A stretch of 64,000 nt of DNA from assembly GCF_025144145.1 (NCBI RefSeq), contig NZ_CP083546.1, positions 3,816,001 to 3,880,000 on the forward strand, read 5' to 3'. Positions within the stretch are counted from its first letter, which is position 1. Each line of letters opens with the position of its first letter. Positions 36,055 through 45,277 of the stretch are shown in pieces. Made by a program: the position numbers and the translations under genes. Source of the stretch: Leisingera sp. M658. Its GTDB lineage: Bacteria; Pseudomonadota; Alphaproteobacteria; Rhodobacterales; Rhodobacteraceae. The notes under the pieces were generated by a model. That model searched no databases. It had not been told where the DNA came from and saw only the letters and a list, made by a program, of their open reading frames with translations.

Positions 36055-36905
36055 CGCGCTTTGCCACCTACACCGCCGATGGCGAGGTTTTCTATGGCGC
36101 GGTGACAGACGCCGGCATGATCGCCCTGTCGCCGCAGTTCCCGAGCTGGCCCGCCCTGCGGGACGTCATAGCCGCCGAAGGTTTGCCCGCGCTGGCAAAG
36201 GCCGCCGCAGGCAAACCCGTCACCCACACGGACTTCGCTTTTGAAATCCCGATCCCCAACCCGGAAAAGATCATCTGCGTCGGCGTCAACTTCCCGGACC
36301 GCAACGCGGAGTACAAGGACGGCTCATCCCAGCCCAAACACATGTCCCTGTTCCCCCGCTTCCCGCGCTCCTTTACCGGCGCGGATCGCCCCCTGATCCG
36401 CCCGCCGGAAAACCACACGCTGGATTACGAGGGCGAAGTTGCCGTGGTAATCGGCAAACCAGGCCGCCGGATCAAGCCTGAGGATGCCTACGATCACGTT
36501 GCGGCTCTAACACTGGCGAATGAGGGCACGATCCGCGACTGGGTACGCCATGCCAAGTTCAACGTCACACAAGGCAAGAACTGGGACAATTCCGGATCCA
36601 TCGGGCCGTGGCTAGTGCCTTTCACCGACGCCGCCCAGCTGGACGGTGCCCGCATTGTCACCCGCGTAAACGGCGAGGTCCGCCAGGACGACACACTCAG
36701 CCGGATGATGTTCCCGATCCGCGAGGAGATCGCTTATATCTCCACCTTCACCACCCTGCAGCCGGGTGACGTGATCATCACCGGCACCCCCACTGGCGCC
36801 GGCGCCCGTTTTGATCCGCCGAAATACCTGTTCCCCGGCGATGTGGTCGAGGTTGAGGTCGAAGGCATCGGCATTCTGCGCAACACTATTGAGGATGAGA
36901 CATGA
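36051..36905 (+). CDS. hpaG: HpaG-type fumarylacetoacetate hydrolase family isomerase/decarboxylase
   Basis: A 284-residue FAH-fold enzyme. 'EKIICVGVNFPDRNAEY', the metal-binding 'LDYEGEVAVVIGK' and 'TGTPTGAGA' are the conserved blocks. In this pathway the HpaG type decarboxylates 5-oxopent-3-ene-1,2,5-tricarboxylate and/or isomerises the product to 2-oxohept-3-ene-1,7-dioate. The length matches one FAH domain rather than the fused two-domain form of E. coli, so a single protein may do one or both steps. Start overlaps the decarboxylase stop (ATGA). Confidence 0.85.
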   Translation: MTRFATYTADGEVFYGAVTDAGMIALSPQFPSWPALRDVIAAEGLPALAKAAAGKPVTHTDFAFEIPIPNPEKIICVGVNFPDRNAEYKDGSSQPKHMSLFPRFPRSFTGADRPLIRPPENHTLDYEGEVAVVIGKPGRRIKPEDAYDHVAALTLANEGTIRDWVRHAKFNVTQGKNWDNSGSIGPWLVPFTDAAQLDGARIVTRVNGEVRQDDTLSRMMFPIREEIAYISTFTTLQPGDVIITGTPTGAGARFDPPKYLFPGDVVEVEVEGIGILRNTIEDET

Positions 36906-37702
36906 CGCCGGAGCAGCACCAGAAAGCCGCCAACCGTCTGTTCAAAGCCGAGCAAACCGGCCAGCAATGCGGCCTGCTCTCATTGGCCTATCCCGGCATG
37001 ACGCTGGATGATGCCTATGCGGTGCAACAGGCTCTAATACAGCAGAAACTGGCGTCCGGGCGCAGGAAAATCGGTTGGAAAATCGGCCTTACCAGCCGCG
37101 CGATGCAGCAGGCGCTGAACATCACCACGCCGGACAGCGGTGTGCTCTTGGACGATATGCTCTTTGCAAATGGCGCCACAGTGCCAGCCGGCCGCTTCAT
37201 CCAGCCGCGGATCGAGGCGGAGATCGCCTTTGTCATGGAATCTCCCCTCGCAGGCGCCGATTGTACCCGCGAGGACGTTCTGGCCGCAACGGACTATGTG
37301 GCACCCTCGCTGGAAATCCTCGACACCCGCATCCTGCGGGCTGACCCGGAGACCGGTCAGGCGCGCATCATCACCGACACTATCAGCGACAACGCCGCCA
37401 ATGCCGGAGTGGTGCTGGGCGCGGAGCGCCACGCAGCAGACGCTCACGATCTTCGCTGGGCCGGCGCCATCATCGCCCGCAATGGCACCGTTGAGGAAAC
37501 CGGCCTCGGCGCGGGCGTTCTGAATGATCCTGTCACCTCGGTCCTCTGGCTGGCGCGCCGGATGGCGGAATATGGACAACAGATCGAAGCCGGGGATATC
37601 GTGCTCTCGGGCTCATTCATCCGCCCCATCGAATGCCCGCCGGGCACGGAAATCACCGCAGATTTCGGCCCCTTCGGTTCCGTATCCATCAACTTCGCCT
37701 GA
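36902..37702 (+). CDS. hpaH: 2-oxo-hept-4-ene-1,7-dioate hydratase
   Basis: A 266-residue hydratase of the HpaH/MhpD family (FAH-like fold). Characteristic segments are 'KIGWKIGLTSRAMQQALNI' (about 56-74), 'RIEAEIAFVM' with metal-binding glutamates and 'GAGVLNDPVTSVLWLAR'. It adds water to the dienoate before the aldolase step. The start overlaps the hpaG stop by 4 bp. Confidence 0.92.
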   Translation: MTPEQHQKAANRLFKAEQTGQQCGLLSLAYPGMTLDDAYAVQQALIQQKLASGRRKIGWKIGLTSRAMQQALNITTPDSGVLLDDMLFANGATVPAGRFIQPRIEAEIAFVMESPLAGADCTREDVLAATDYVAPSLEILDTRILRADPETGQARIITDTISDNAANAGVVLGAERHAADAHDLRWAGAIIARNGTVEETGLGAGVLNDPVTSVLWLARRMAEYGQQIEAGDIVLSGSFIRPIECPPGTEITADFGPFGSVSINFA

Positions 37703-37714
37703 CAGGAGGACCCC

Positions 37715-38485
37715 ATGCCCGCGCCCAAGAACCCCTTCAAACAGGCTCTATCACAGGGCAAACGCCAGATCGGCTGCTGGATGAGCTTTGCCGACGGCCA
37801 GATCGCCGAGATCATGGGCACCTGCGGCTTTGACTGGCTGGTGATCGACGGCGAACATGCGCCCAACGACATCCGCTCGATCCGCGACCAACTGATGGCG
37901 CTGGTGGCCTCGCCCAGCCATCCCGTGGTGCGGGTGCCAATTGGCGAGACCTGGATGATTAAGCAAGTGCTGGATGCCGGCGCGCAAACGGTGCTGGTGC
38001 CGATTGTCGAAAGCGCCGATCAGGCCCGCGAGCTGGTCCGTGCCTGCCGCTACCCGCCCCGGGGACTGCGCGGTGTCGGTGCCACGGCAGCGCGGGCAAC
38101 CATGTTTGGTTCGGTCAGCGAGTACATCCAGACTGCCGACCAGGAAATCTGCTTGCTGGTTCAGGTGGAAAACCGCGCTGGGATTGAGGCGCTGGACGAG
38201 ATCCTGCTGATCGAGGGCATCGATGGCGTTTTCATTGGCCCGGCGGATTTGTCCACTGACATGGGCCATCAGGGCAATTCAGCCCATCCCGAAGTGCGCG
38301 CGGTGATTGCCAATGCCATCCAGCGGATCAAGGCCGCAGGCCTGGCGCCTGGCATCCTCGGCACCACGGATGAAGCCACTCAGTCCTACGCAGACATGGG
38401 GGCACAATTTCTGGCCGTCGGCATCGACGTGATGGTGCTTGCCCGCAATGCCCGCGATCTGGCCGCACGCTGGAAGGCAGAGTAA
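37715..38485 (+). CDS. hpaI: 4-hydroxy-2-oxoheptanedioate aldolase
   Basis: A 256-residue class II aldolase of the HpaI/GarL family that splits the C7 diacid into pyruvate and succinic semialdehyde. Typical features are 'GFDWLVIDGEHAPND', the 'VRVPIGETWMIKQVLDAGAQ' segment with the catalytic Arg region, and 'VENRAGIEALDEI' with the metal glutamate, then 'GPADLSTDMG'. AGGAGG lies 7 bp before the ATG at 37715. Last gene of the operon. Confidence 0.93.
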   Translation: MPAPKNPFKQALSQGKRQIGCWMSFADGQIAEIMGTCGFDWLVIDGEHAPNDIRSIRDQLMALVASPSHPVVRVPIGETWMIKQVLDAGAQTVLVPIVESADQARELVRACRYPPRGLRGVGATAARATMFGSVSEYIQTADQEICLLVQVENRAGIEALDEILLIEGIDGVFIGPADLSTDMGHQGNSAHPEVRAVIANAIQRIKAAGLAPGILGTTDEATQSYADMGAQFLAVGIDVMVLARNARDLAARWKAE

Positions 38486-38513
38486 CACAGCCCCTCAGAC
38501 CTTCAAAAGCGAA

Positions 38514-38652
38514 GCTCTCCCGCGCCCGCCCGCCGCCCTGGCAAAGCCAGAGCACCGGCAGCGGCCTTGGGCGTGGCACCGCGCCATACGCGGTGCCACG
38601 CCCAACGGGAGGAAGGCATTTTCAATGTCTGACGACGGGCGGGAGCATCTCC
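38514..38652. repeat. Dispersed intergenic repeat, copy 2
   Basis: Located between hpaI and the DUF4139 gene. It begins CTCTCCCGCGCCCGCC and ends GACGGGCGGGAGC, inverted relative to each other. Inside is a hairpin GGCACCGCG/CGCGGTGCC followed by ACGCCCAAC, the same order as in copies 1 and 3. It is the shortest copy. No gene is supported in the 38486-38676 gap. Confidence 0.55.
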
Positions 38653-38676
38653 TGTGCCGCCATCGCAGCACCCGGG

Positions 38677-40341
38677 TCAGCGCAGCACCATATCCTCGGG
38701 CCAGTTTAGCGTGGTGTCCAACCGGATAGTCCGGCTCTGCCCCGCCTCAAGCTCCATGTCCCAGGCCAGGATGCCGCGCTGCTTCTCGACGTTTTCTGCC
38801 GTAGGCTGCGGTTTCGCACTCCACTCGATCTCCAGATCATCCTGCTGCGAATAGGGCACCCGGTCCAGAACACGCAAAGGCCAGTCCTGCCCTGTCAGGT
38901 TCTCCACCATGATCTCGACCTTCTGCACCTGTGCGTTGCTGCGCGAGATCAGCCCCTGTTCCCCCTCGCTCTGCCGCAGCACATCGCGGCGCAGCTGCAA
39001 GCCTTCGATCGGGCCGAATCCCGCCTTCATCTCCGCTCCCGGTGCCAGCCCGGCAAAATTCTCGACAGTGATCAGCTTGCCGTCAACGAAACGCGGCACC
39101 TCATCCGAGGCCAGCAGCTGCTCGCCGAAACTGTTGGTGAACTTCACCACCCGGTAAGCGGTTTCATCCCGCGAAGGAACCGCCACCGCGGTCAATTCAG
39201 CCGCAGCAGACAGGCTATCCATTTCCAGCCGGAGCAAGTCCGCGCCGGAAGCAATCGAAAGCGGCAGCTCAAACCTGTAGGTCGCAGCCGCACCGCCCAG
39301 GTCAACTCCCCATCCGCCACGGGCATCCTGCGCAAAGGCTGGCGCCTCAAGCGCCGGCTCGGCAAATGCAGACATTTCCGCCACGTCCAGACCAAGTGAT
39401 TTCCGAGCGCGGGGTGGCTCTGGTTCTTCAATCCGGCGCAGCCACGGGTTCAAAGCCGACGGGCTGCCCTGACCAAATGGCACCGCAGTTGACAGGGTCA
39501 ATGCCACATCCTGCCAGTTCTCGCCGGTATCCTGCACCAGCGTAACCGCGCGTTTCAGGGTAACCTCAGCCGCATCCCCAGTGCTGAGATGCATTTCATA
39601 AGACGGCTGCCAGCCGATATTACCGCCTCCGGCGGTGAAATAGCTAAGCCTTACCGTGCCTTCGCCCGCCTGTTCTGCCTCAACGTCCACCGCAATGTAC
39701 AGCCGGTCCCTGTCCTCCCGCGCGATGGCCGCCAGCGCCGCGCGGGCCGCTGCCAGGTCTTCGTCCAGTGCTTCCAGACGCAGCTCAATCCGGCGTGCCC
39801 CGGCTTCAGCTTCCACCGCTGTCTGGCTCGCCTTGCCGGCCTCCCGGGAGATCATCCGCGCAATTTCACTCAAAGCCGATGCATCCGCCTGAGCCAGGCC
39901 CTCATTGCCGCCAAGCTGCTGCAGGAACCCGATTGATGCCTCTGCTGCCCGTACTCCGGCGCGGGCGCCCGCAGCCTCATCCCGGACCGAAGCAACCTGA
40001 GCCTCCAGATCGCGGATCCGTGCTTCGGCGGCCTCGACCTCCGGGTCGTCCGCATCCCGCGGCGGCACGTAGTCCTCGCGCAACAAAGTGGCGATGCGGC
40101 GGGCGCCGGTGATTTCAACCTGCAGGGTCTCCAGCAGCGCCGACTTTGGCACATTCTGCAGGATCAGCCGGTGCCGCCCTTCAGGCAGCGCGACTGCAGC
40201 GTGCCGGGTCACCTCGGCCAGGCCGGGATAAAGGGTCACTTCGGACACCCGGCTGCTGACAGAAATGGTATCGGCCGCTACAGCGGATGCGGCAGCCTGA
40301 ACAAAGGAACAAACGGCAAAAGCCATCAAGGAAAATCTCAT
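38677..40341 (-). CDS. DUF4139 / mucoidy-inhibitor-A-like exported protein
   Basis: A 554-residue protein with a Sec signal peptide ('MRFSLMAFAVCSFVQAAASAVAA', residues 1-23) and a following N-terminal domain typical of DUF4140 ('VSEVTLYPGLAEVTRHAAVALPEG' at ~30-53). A coiled-coil part (about 95-205) precedes the DUF4139 beta-sandwich. Family members are envelope proteins of unknown function. I prefer the ATG at 40341 over 40347 because GAGAG sits at a suitable distance. No operon partners are evident. Confidence 0.82.
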   Translation of the reverse strand: MRFSLMAFAVCSFVQAAASAVAADTISVSSRVSEVTLYPGLAEVTRHAAVALPEGRHRLILQNVPKSALLETLQVEITGARRIATLLREDYVPPRDADDPEVEAAEARIRDLEAQVASVRDEAAGARAGVRAAEASIGFLQQLGGNEGLAQADASALSEIARMISREAGKASQTAVEAEAGARRIELRLEALDEDLAAARAALAAIAREDRDRLYIAVDVEAEQAGEGTVRLSYFTAGGGNIGWQPSYEMHLSTGDAAEVTLKRAVTLVQDTGENWQDVALTLSTAVPFGQGSPSALNPWLRRIEEPEPPRARKSLGLDVAEMSAFAEPALEAPAFAQDARGGWGVDLGGAAATYRFELPLSIASGADLLRLEMDSLSAAAELTAVAVPSRDETAYRVVKFTNSFGEQLLASDEVPRFVDGKLITVENFAGLAPGAEMKAGFGPIEGLQLRRDVLRQSEGEQGLISRSNAQVQKVEIMVENLTGQDWPLRVLDRVPYSQQDDLEIEWSAKPQPTAENVEKQRGILAWDMELEAGQSRTIRLDTTLNWPEDMVLR

Positions 40342-40429
40342 TGGCATCTCTCAATCAATCAAGATGGCGGGCCGGAACTGCCCGCCTGATGCCAAGCCTA
40401 TCCTTCAGTCTGCGGCGTGGCCAGCACGC

Positions 40430-40777
40430 TCAGGCACCATGCGCGGCGGCCTGCTGCGGCTGCGACGGGCCAAAGCGCAGCTCCAGTTCATCTGTGTCGA
40501 TCCCCAGATCCTCGCAGGAGGAGATCGCCGCCAGGCTCAACGCGTCATAGACCCACAGATCCCCGCCACGCATCCGCAAACAGATACCCTTGCGGCGCAG
40601 GCCCCGGCACAGGGTGAACCAGTCGCCGGAGGCGGCGAAATCCGCCGCCAGCTGCTGCCGCAACTCTGCCGCGGATGCGCAATTCAGCTTGGGCTGCGGC
40701 GGAACAGCCGCCATGGCGCCAAAAGGCAGAGTTGCGGAAACGGGGGCGGAGCGGCTGAAATCCTGCAGTGCGATCAT
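40430..40777 (-). CDS. Hypothetical small protein
   Basis: A 115-residue soluble protein I do not recognise. It has no signal peptide or membrane segment. The middle, 'SGDWFTLCRGLRRKGICLRM', followed by 'GGDLWVYDALSLAAISSCEDLGI', looks folded; the N-terminus is low in structure. AAGGACC lies before the ATG at 40777. It sits alone between the DUF4139 gene and asd. Confidence 0.6.
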   Translation of the reverse strand: MIALQDFSRSAPVSATLPFGAMAAVPPQPKLNCASAAELRQQLAADFAASGDWFTLCRGLRRKGICLRMRGGDLWVYDALSLAAISSCEDLGIDTDELELRFGPSQPQQAAAHGA

Positions 40778-40852
40778 GGCTTTGGTCCTTAGGTCTGCTG
40801 TTGTTCCTGTCTCCCTCAACCTACCGGAGCGGCCTGCCGCCGGGCAGCCGTG

Positions 40853-40890
40853 CAAAAGAAAAGGGGCCGCCTCTTGCGAAGCAGCCCCCT
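40853..40890 (-). terminator. Rho-independent terminator of asd
   Basis: Read on the minus strand, GGGGGCTGC and GGCGGCCCC form a stem around TTCGCAAGA and are followed by TTTTCTTTT. It lies 20 bp beyond the asd stop. Confidence 0.65.
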
Positions 40891-40909
40891 CACCAAAAGG
40901 ATATAAGGC

Positions 40910-41932
40910 TTAGCCTTTTTTCAGAACCTCACGGCCCAGGAGCTCGGCAATCTGCACCGCGTTCAGGGCCGCGCCCTTGCGCAGGTTGTCCGACACGCAC
41001 CACAGGTTCAGGCCGTTCTCGATGGTCGAGTCCTGACGGATCCGGCTGATGAAAGTGGCGAAATCGCCCACACATTCGATCGGGGTCACGTAGCCGCCGG
41101 CTTCCCGCTTGTCGATCACCATGACGCCCGGCGCCTCGCGCAGGATGTCGCGGGCCTCGTCCTCGTCCAGGAACTCCTCGAACTCGATGTTCACAGCTTC
41201 CGAGTGGCCGACAAACACCGGCACGCGGACGCAGGTTGCGGTGACCTTAATCGCCGGATCGACGATTTTCTTGGTCTCCACCACCATCTTCCACTCTTCT
41301 TTGGTGGTGCCGTCTTCCATGAACACGTCGATCTGCGGGATGACGTTAAAGGCAATCTGCTTCTGGAACTTGTTCGGCGGCACATCAGAGGTCGGATTAT
41401 AGATCGATTTGGTCTGGTCCCACAGCTCGTCGGCGCCCTCTTTGCCGGCACCGGATACCGACTGATAGGTCGAGACGACAACGCGCTTGATCTTGGCGCG
41501 GTCATGCAGCGGCTTCAGCGCCACAACCATCTGCGCGGTCGAGCAGTTGGGGTTGGCGATGATGTTTTTCTTGGCGTAACCGTGAATCGCTTCCGGATTC
41601 ACCTCGGGCACGATCAGCGGAATCTCCGGATCGTAGCGGTAAAGCGACGAGTTATCGATCACAGTGCAGCCTGCGGCCGCTGCCTTGGGCGCGTAGTCCT
41701 TGGTCGCGGCGGACCCCACGGCGAACAGCGCCATGTCCCAGCCGGTGAAATCAAAGGTGTCCAGATCCTGGGTCTTCAGTGTCTTATCGCCAAAGCTGAC
41801 TTCAGTGCCGAGAGATTTGCGGCTGGCCAGCACAGCGATCTCATCCACAGGGAACTGGCGCTCGGCCAGGATGTTCAGCATTTCGCGGCCCACGTTGCCA
41901 GTGGCGCCAACGACGACGATGCGGTAACCCAT
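40910..41932 (-). CDS. asd: Aspartate-semialdehyde dehydrogenase
   Basis: A 340-residue enzyme that reduces aspartyl phosphate to aspartate semialdehyde for lysine, threonine and methionine synthesis. Seen are the N-terminal 'VVVGATGNVGREMLNIL' NADP motif, the active-site cysteine in 'NPNCSTAQMVV' and the 'HSEAVNIEF' histidine segment. Length is standard. It stands alone with its own terminator. Confidence 0.95.
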   Translation of the reverse strand: MGYRIVVVGATGNVGREMLNILAERQFPVDEIAVLASRKSLGTEVSFGDKTLKTQDLDTFDFTGWDMALFAVGSAATKDYAPKAAAAGCTVIDNSSLYRYDPEIPLIVPEVNPEAIHGYAKKNIIANPNCSTAQMVVALKPLHDRAKIKRVVVSTYQSVSGAGKEGADELWDQTKSIYNPTSDVPPNKFQKQIAFNVIPQIDVFMEDGTTKEEWKMVVETKKIVDPAIKVTATCVRVPVFVGHSEAVNIEFEEFLDEDEARDILREAPGVMVIDKREAGGYVTPIECVGDFATFISRIRQDSTIENGLNLWCVSDNLRKGAALNAVQIAELLGREVLKKG

Positions 41933-42014
41933 TTGTCTGTTTCTCCAGTAATACCCGGCCCCATGGCCGGCGCCGGAGTGATAATCCCTCTGGGGGCAAG
42001 TTTAAAGTCCCGGA

Positions 42015-43187
42015 TCAGTCCATGCTGTCCCGGCTGAACAGATAAATTGCGCAACCCAACGCCAGACAGACCAAAAAGAAGGCGAAAATCCCCATATAGG
42101 GCAAAGATGGGTCCGCTCCGGCCATTTCCACATGGATACGGCCAGTGGCAAACTGCATGATTCCCGCGCCGCCGATGCCGAACAGGTTGAGCAGGGTAAC
42201 GCCCCGCCCCGCCAGATGCGGCGGCACAAAGGCCCGGCCATGCGCCATGATTACCGGGAAAGAGGCGCCAAAGAACCCGACCACCGCCATCATCGCAACG
42301 GGCACCCAGACCGGCGCGCCCGCCGCCAGGATCAGCCCGCCCAGTGCAGCACAGCTTAAAACATTGCCGCCCAGGATTACCCATTTGCGGCTGCCCAGCA
42401 CCCGGTCCAGCGGCCCATAGGCAAAGGTGCCGGCAATCATTGCCGCCCCCATCACCAGTGTCGCCAGCCCCACAGCTTGGGTGCTGAGCCCGTAAAGGTC
42501 ATTCAGATACGGCCCGATCCACAGCCCCCGCAGCGCGCCGGAGGGCGCATAGGACACCAGCATCAGCGGAAAAATCGCCCACATCACCGGCATCTTCAGC
42601 AGATCCAGCACCGATCCCTTGTGCTCGCCATCCGGCTTTTCCGGGTCTGAAACGGTCAGGAAAATTCCCGCCGCCACCGCCACGGAAACCACTGCCAGTC
42701 CCGCCAGCGTCTCCCGCCAGCCGAACAGGTCCACCGCCAGCGCCGTCGGGTAAGAGGCCACCAGATTGCCGGCCGATCCCACCCCCAGCATCAGCGCCGC
42801 CAGGGTTGCAAAGCGTGCAGGCGGGTACTGGCGCGCAAAGATGTAATATGAGGCCATAAGCACCGGCGAACAGCCGATACCGATCAGAAACATCGCGATA
42901 CTGACATGCAAGGGGCCGGTGGCCGCGGCAAACAGCGCCGCTCCGCCGCCACCGCCCAAAAGCAGCAGCAGCGCCGCGGTCCGGCGCGGCCCTGCCTGGT
43001 CCAGCGCCCAGCCCACCGGCAGCTGCATAACGGCAAAGGACAGGAACCACATGCCCGAGGCAAAGGCGAGATCATCCGGCGCCGCCCCGATATCCTGTGC
43101 CAGCACGCTGGACAGCACCGCCAGGAACGCACGGAAAAACTGGCTCAGTACATAAGCCAGGCACAATAAGACCAATCCTGCCTGCAT
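42015..43187 (-). CDS. Major facilitator superfamily transporter
   Basis: A 390-residue protein with about twelve membrane segments. The inter-segment motif 'GWALDQAGPRRTAALL' after segment 2 is the classic MFS loop. I chose the ATG at 43187 because GGGGACGGG precedes it and the hydrophobic part begins immediately; upstream in-frame codons add a basic tail. Substrate unknown. Divergent from the DUF3095 gene. Confidence 0.82.
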   Translation of the reverse strand: MQAGLVLLCLAYVLSQFFRAFLAVLSSVLAQDIGAAPDDLAFASGMWFLSFAVMQLPVGWALDQAGPRRTAALLLLLGGGGGAALFAAATGPLHVSIAMFLIGIGCSPVLMASYYIFARQYPPARFATLAALMLGVGSAGNLVASYPTALAVDLFGWRETLAGLAVVSVAVAAGIFLTVSDPEKPDGEHKGSVLDLLKMPVMWAIFPLMLVSYAPSGALRGLWIGPYLNDLYGLSTQAVGLATLVMGAAMIAGTFAYGPLDRVLGSRKWVILGGNVLSCAALGGLILAAGAPVWVPVAMMAVVGFFGASFPVIMAHGRAFVPPHLAGRGVTLLNLFGIGGAGIMQFATGRIHVEMAGADPSLPYMGIFAFFLVCLALGCAIYLFSRDSMD

Positions 43188-43303
43188 TTCCCGTCCCCCG
43201 GTTTGCCGTTTCCGCGGCACAGCTTGCATGTTTGGCCCCGGCACACAATTCGTTTAGGTAGGAACAGCAGGTCACTGGCACGGGATACTGGGGCGGGAAC
43301 GGA

Positions 43304-44467
43304 ATGACGACAGACACTTTCTATTCCGGCCTGGCAAGCACCCGGTCTTTCGACAGCCTTGCCGCGCCAGAGGCCTTTGTGCCGCTGCCGCCGGACTGGC
43401 ACCTGTGCTGCACCGATATCGTGAACTCCACCGGGCTGGCGGCTGCAGGCCGCTACAAAACGGTCAACATGATCGGCGCCGCGGTGATCGCCGCCATGCG
43501 CAACGCGCTTGAGGGCGAGGCCTTCCCCTATGTTTTCGGCGGTGACGGCGCCTCCTTTGCGGTGCCGCCGCGGCACAAGGACACCGCCAAACAGGTGCTG
43601 GCAGGTCTGCGCAGCTGGACCGAAGCGGAATTCGGTGTCAGCCTGCGGGCTGCGATGCTGCCGATGGGCTGGATCCGTGCCGAGGGGCTGGACGTCCGGA
43701 TTGCCCGCTATGCCGTGTCGGAACACGCGGATTTCGCCATGTTCAACGGCGGCGGCCTGGCCTGGGCCGAGGCGCAGATGAAGGCCGGCGCCTTCGAAGT
43801 GCCCGCCGCCCCGCACGCCGCCCCCCCGGACCTCAACGGCCTGTCCTGCCGCTGGAGCAACACTCCGGCGCGCAATGGCATTATCCTGTCGGTGGTTGCC
43901 CAGCCCGCGCCGGGTACCAGCCCGCGGGCCTTTGCCCGGCTCTCGGCAGAATTATTGGATCTGGCCTCCGAACTTGCGGAAGACGGCCACCCGGTGCCCG
44001 ATTCCGGTCCCAAACTGCGCTTTCCACCCTCCGGCCTGGCTTTGGAAGCCCAGGCGTCCCGCGGTAAATTGCCGGTGATTTTGCGGAAGTTTTATCTTTT
44101 CTCACACAGCCTCTTTGCCGGGCTGATCTTCGCCTTGAAACGCCCCGTGGGCGCCTTTGACCCGGTGCATTACCTGTCGGTTCTCAAAGCCCATTCCGAT
44201 TTTCGCAAATTTGATGACGGGCTGAAGATGACACTGGATTGCACGCCGGCCATCAGCACCCGGATCCGCGACCGCCTGCAACAGGCCGCCGGGGCGGGGC
44301 TGGTGCATTTCGGCCTGCACGAACAGGACGCCGCCATGGTCACCTGCATCGTGCCCTCGCCGGTTGAGGACGACCACGTCCACTTTGTCGATGGGGCCGG
44401 CGGCGGCTATACGCAAGCAGCCGCCAATCTGGCGGCTGCTTTTGGTGGCGGCAAAAATCCGGGATGA
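43304..44467 (+). CDS. DUF3095 protein with class III cyclase-like sequence blocks
   Basis: A 387-residue soluble protein of the DUF3095 family. Residues 37-43 ('CTDIVNS'), then 'GRYKTVNMIGAAVI' and 'FPYVFGGDGASFA' (about 75-87) resemble the metal-binding and 'G-G-D' hairpin regions of class III nucleotidyl cyclases and GGDEF proteins. The C-terminal half is unlike known effector domains. Enzyme activity is not shown; the similarity is my reading. No signal peptide. It converges on the carbonic anhydrase gene with a gap of 2 bp. Confidence 0.8.
   Translation: MTTDTFYSGLASTRSFDSLAAPEAFVPLPPDWHLCCTDIVNSTGLAAAGRYKTVNMIGAAVIAAMRNALEGEAFPYVFGGDGASFAVPPRHKDTAKQVLAGLRSWTEAEFGVSLRAAMLPMGWIRAEGLDVRIARYAVSEHADFAMFNGGGLAWAEAQMKAGAFEVPAAPHAAPPDLNGLSCRWSNTPARNGIILSVVAQPAPGTSPRAFARLSAELLDLASELAEDGHPVPDSGPKLRFPPSGLALEAQASRGKLPVILRKFYLFSHSLFAGLIFALKRPVGAFDPVHYLSVLKAHSDFRKFDDGLKMTLDCTPAISTRIRDRLQQAAGAGLVHFGLHEQDAAMVTCIVPSPVEDDHVHFVDGAGGGYTQAAANLAAAFGGGKNPG
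44415..44443. terminator. Intragenic terminator-like hairpin at the 3' end of the DUF3095 gene
   Basis: AAGCAGCCGCC (44415-44425) pairs perfectly with GGCGGCTGCTT (44431-44441) around an AATCT loop and is followed by TT. It lies within the last 18 codons of the DUF3095 gene, facing the carbonic anhydrase gene that ends 27 bp away. Confidence 0.5.
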
Positions 44468-44469
44468 CG

Positions 44470-45120
44470 TCAGACAGGCGCAAACGCGCCCGTCTTGGGA
44501 TCATAACATTCCAGCCCGCCCTCGCCGATATCGGTCCACAGGCCATGCAGGCTCAGCTGTCCGGCCTTCACCGACGATTCGATAAAGGGAAAGGTCATCA
44601 GGTTTTCCAATGAGGCAACAACAGCTTGGCGCTCGAACTGGCGCGCTTGCAGGTCTGGATCCTCAATACCTGCGACGCCTTCGAACTTGGGCTTCAGAAT
44701 ATCCATCCAGCGGCCGACAAAACTGGTCTTCTCTTCCAGCTGCGGCGCGTTGCCTTTGCACATGTCGATACAGCCCTGCACGCCGCCGCACTGTGAATGG
44801 CCCAGCACGATCAGATGCGACACCTTCAGCGCGGTCACTGCATATTCCACTGCAGCCGAGGTGCCGTGGTGATCGCCATCCGGTGCAAACGGCGGCACCA
44901 GATTGGCAATATTGCGGTGAATAAAGAACTCGCCCTGGTCGGCACCGAAGATCGACGTCACATGCACCCGGCTGTCACAGCAGGAAATCACCATGGCCCG
45001 CGGACGCTGGCCTTCGGTCGCCAGGCGGCGGTACCAGCCCTGGTTTTCCTCATATGATGTGGCCTTCCAGCCGTGATAGCGGGTCACCAGATAACTGGGG
45101 AGAGGTTTGGCAAAGTCCAT
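44470..45120 (-). CDS. Beta-class carbonic anhydrase
   Basis: A 216-residue cytoplasmic zinc enzyme that interconverts carbon dioxide and bicarbonate. The zinc ligands C47, H108 and C111 and the catalytic D49-R51 pair are all present ('SCCDSRV', 'GHSQCGG'). GGAGG lies 8 bp before the ATG at 45120. It is divergent from the small helical protein at 45278. Confidence 0.93.
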   Translation of the reverse strand: MDFAKPLPSYLVTRYHGWKATSYEENQGWYRRLATEGQRPRAMVISCCDSRVHVTSIFGADQGEFFIHRNIANLVPPFAPDGDHHGTSAAVEYAVTALKVSHLIVLGHSQCGGVQGCIDMCKGNAPQLEEKTSFVGRWMDILKPKFEGVAGIEDPDLQARQFERQAVVASLENLMTFPFIESSVKAGQLSLHGLWTDIGEGGLECYDPKTGAFAPV

Positions 45121-45277
45121 TGTCGAATCCTCCGATCGTTGCACGTTGCCGGACGTGTTACCCTGCATTGTCCGCAAATTCGAGCGATTTGAGCCGCCCT
45201 TCAGAAACCTTTTGAAAACTTGTGGGCTTCAAATTGGCAGTTGTGCCGTGGGGGCACATAGAATTTGGGTGAATGTG

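Noticed and set aside
45107-45277. ATG at 45107 as the start of the Hpt-like gene
   Set aside because: It would overlap the start of the divergent carbonic anhydrase gene and leave no room for either promoter. The added residues do not fit the helical pattern.
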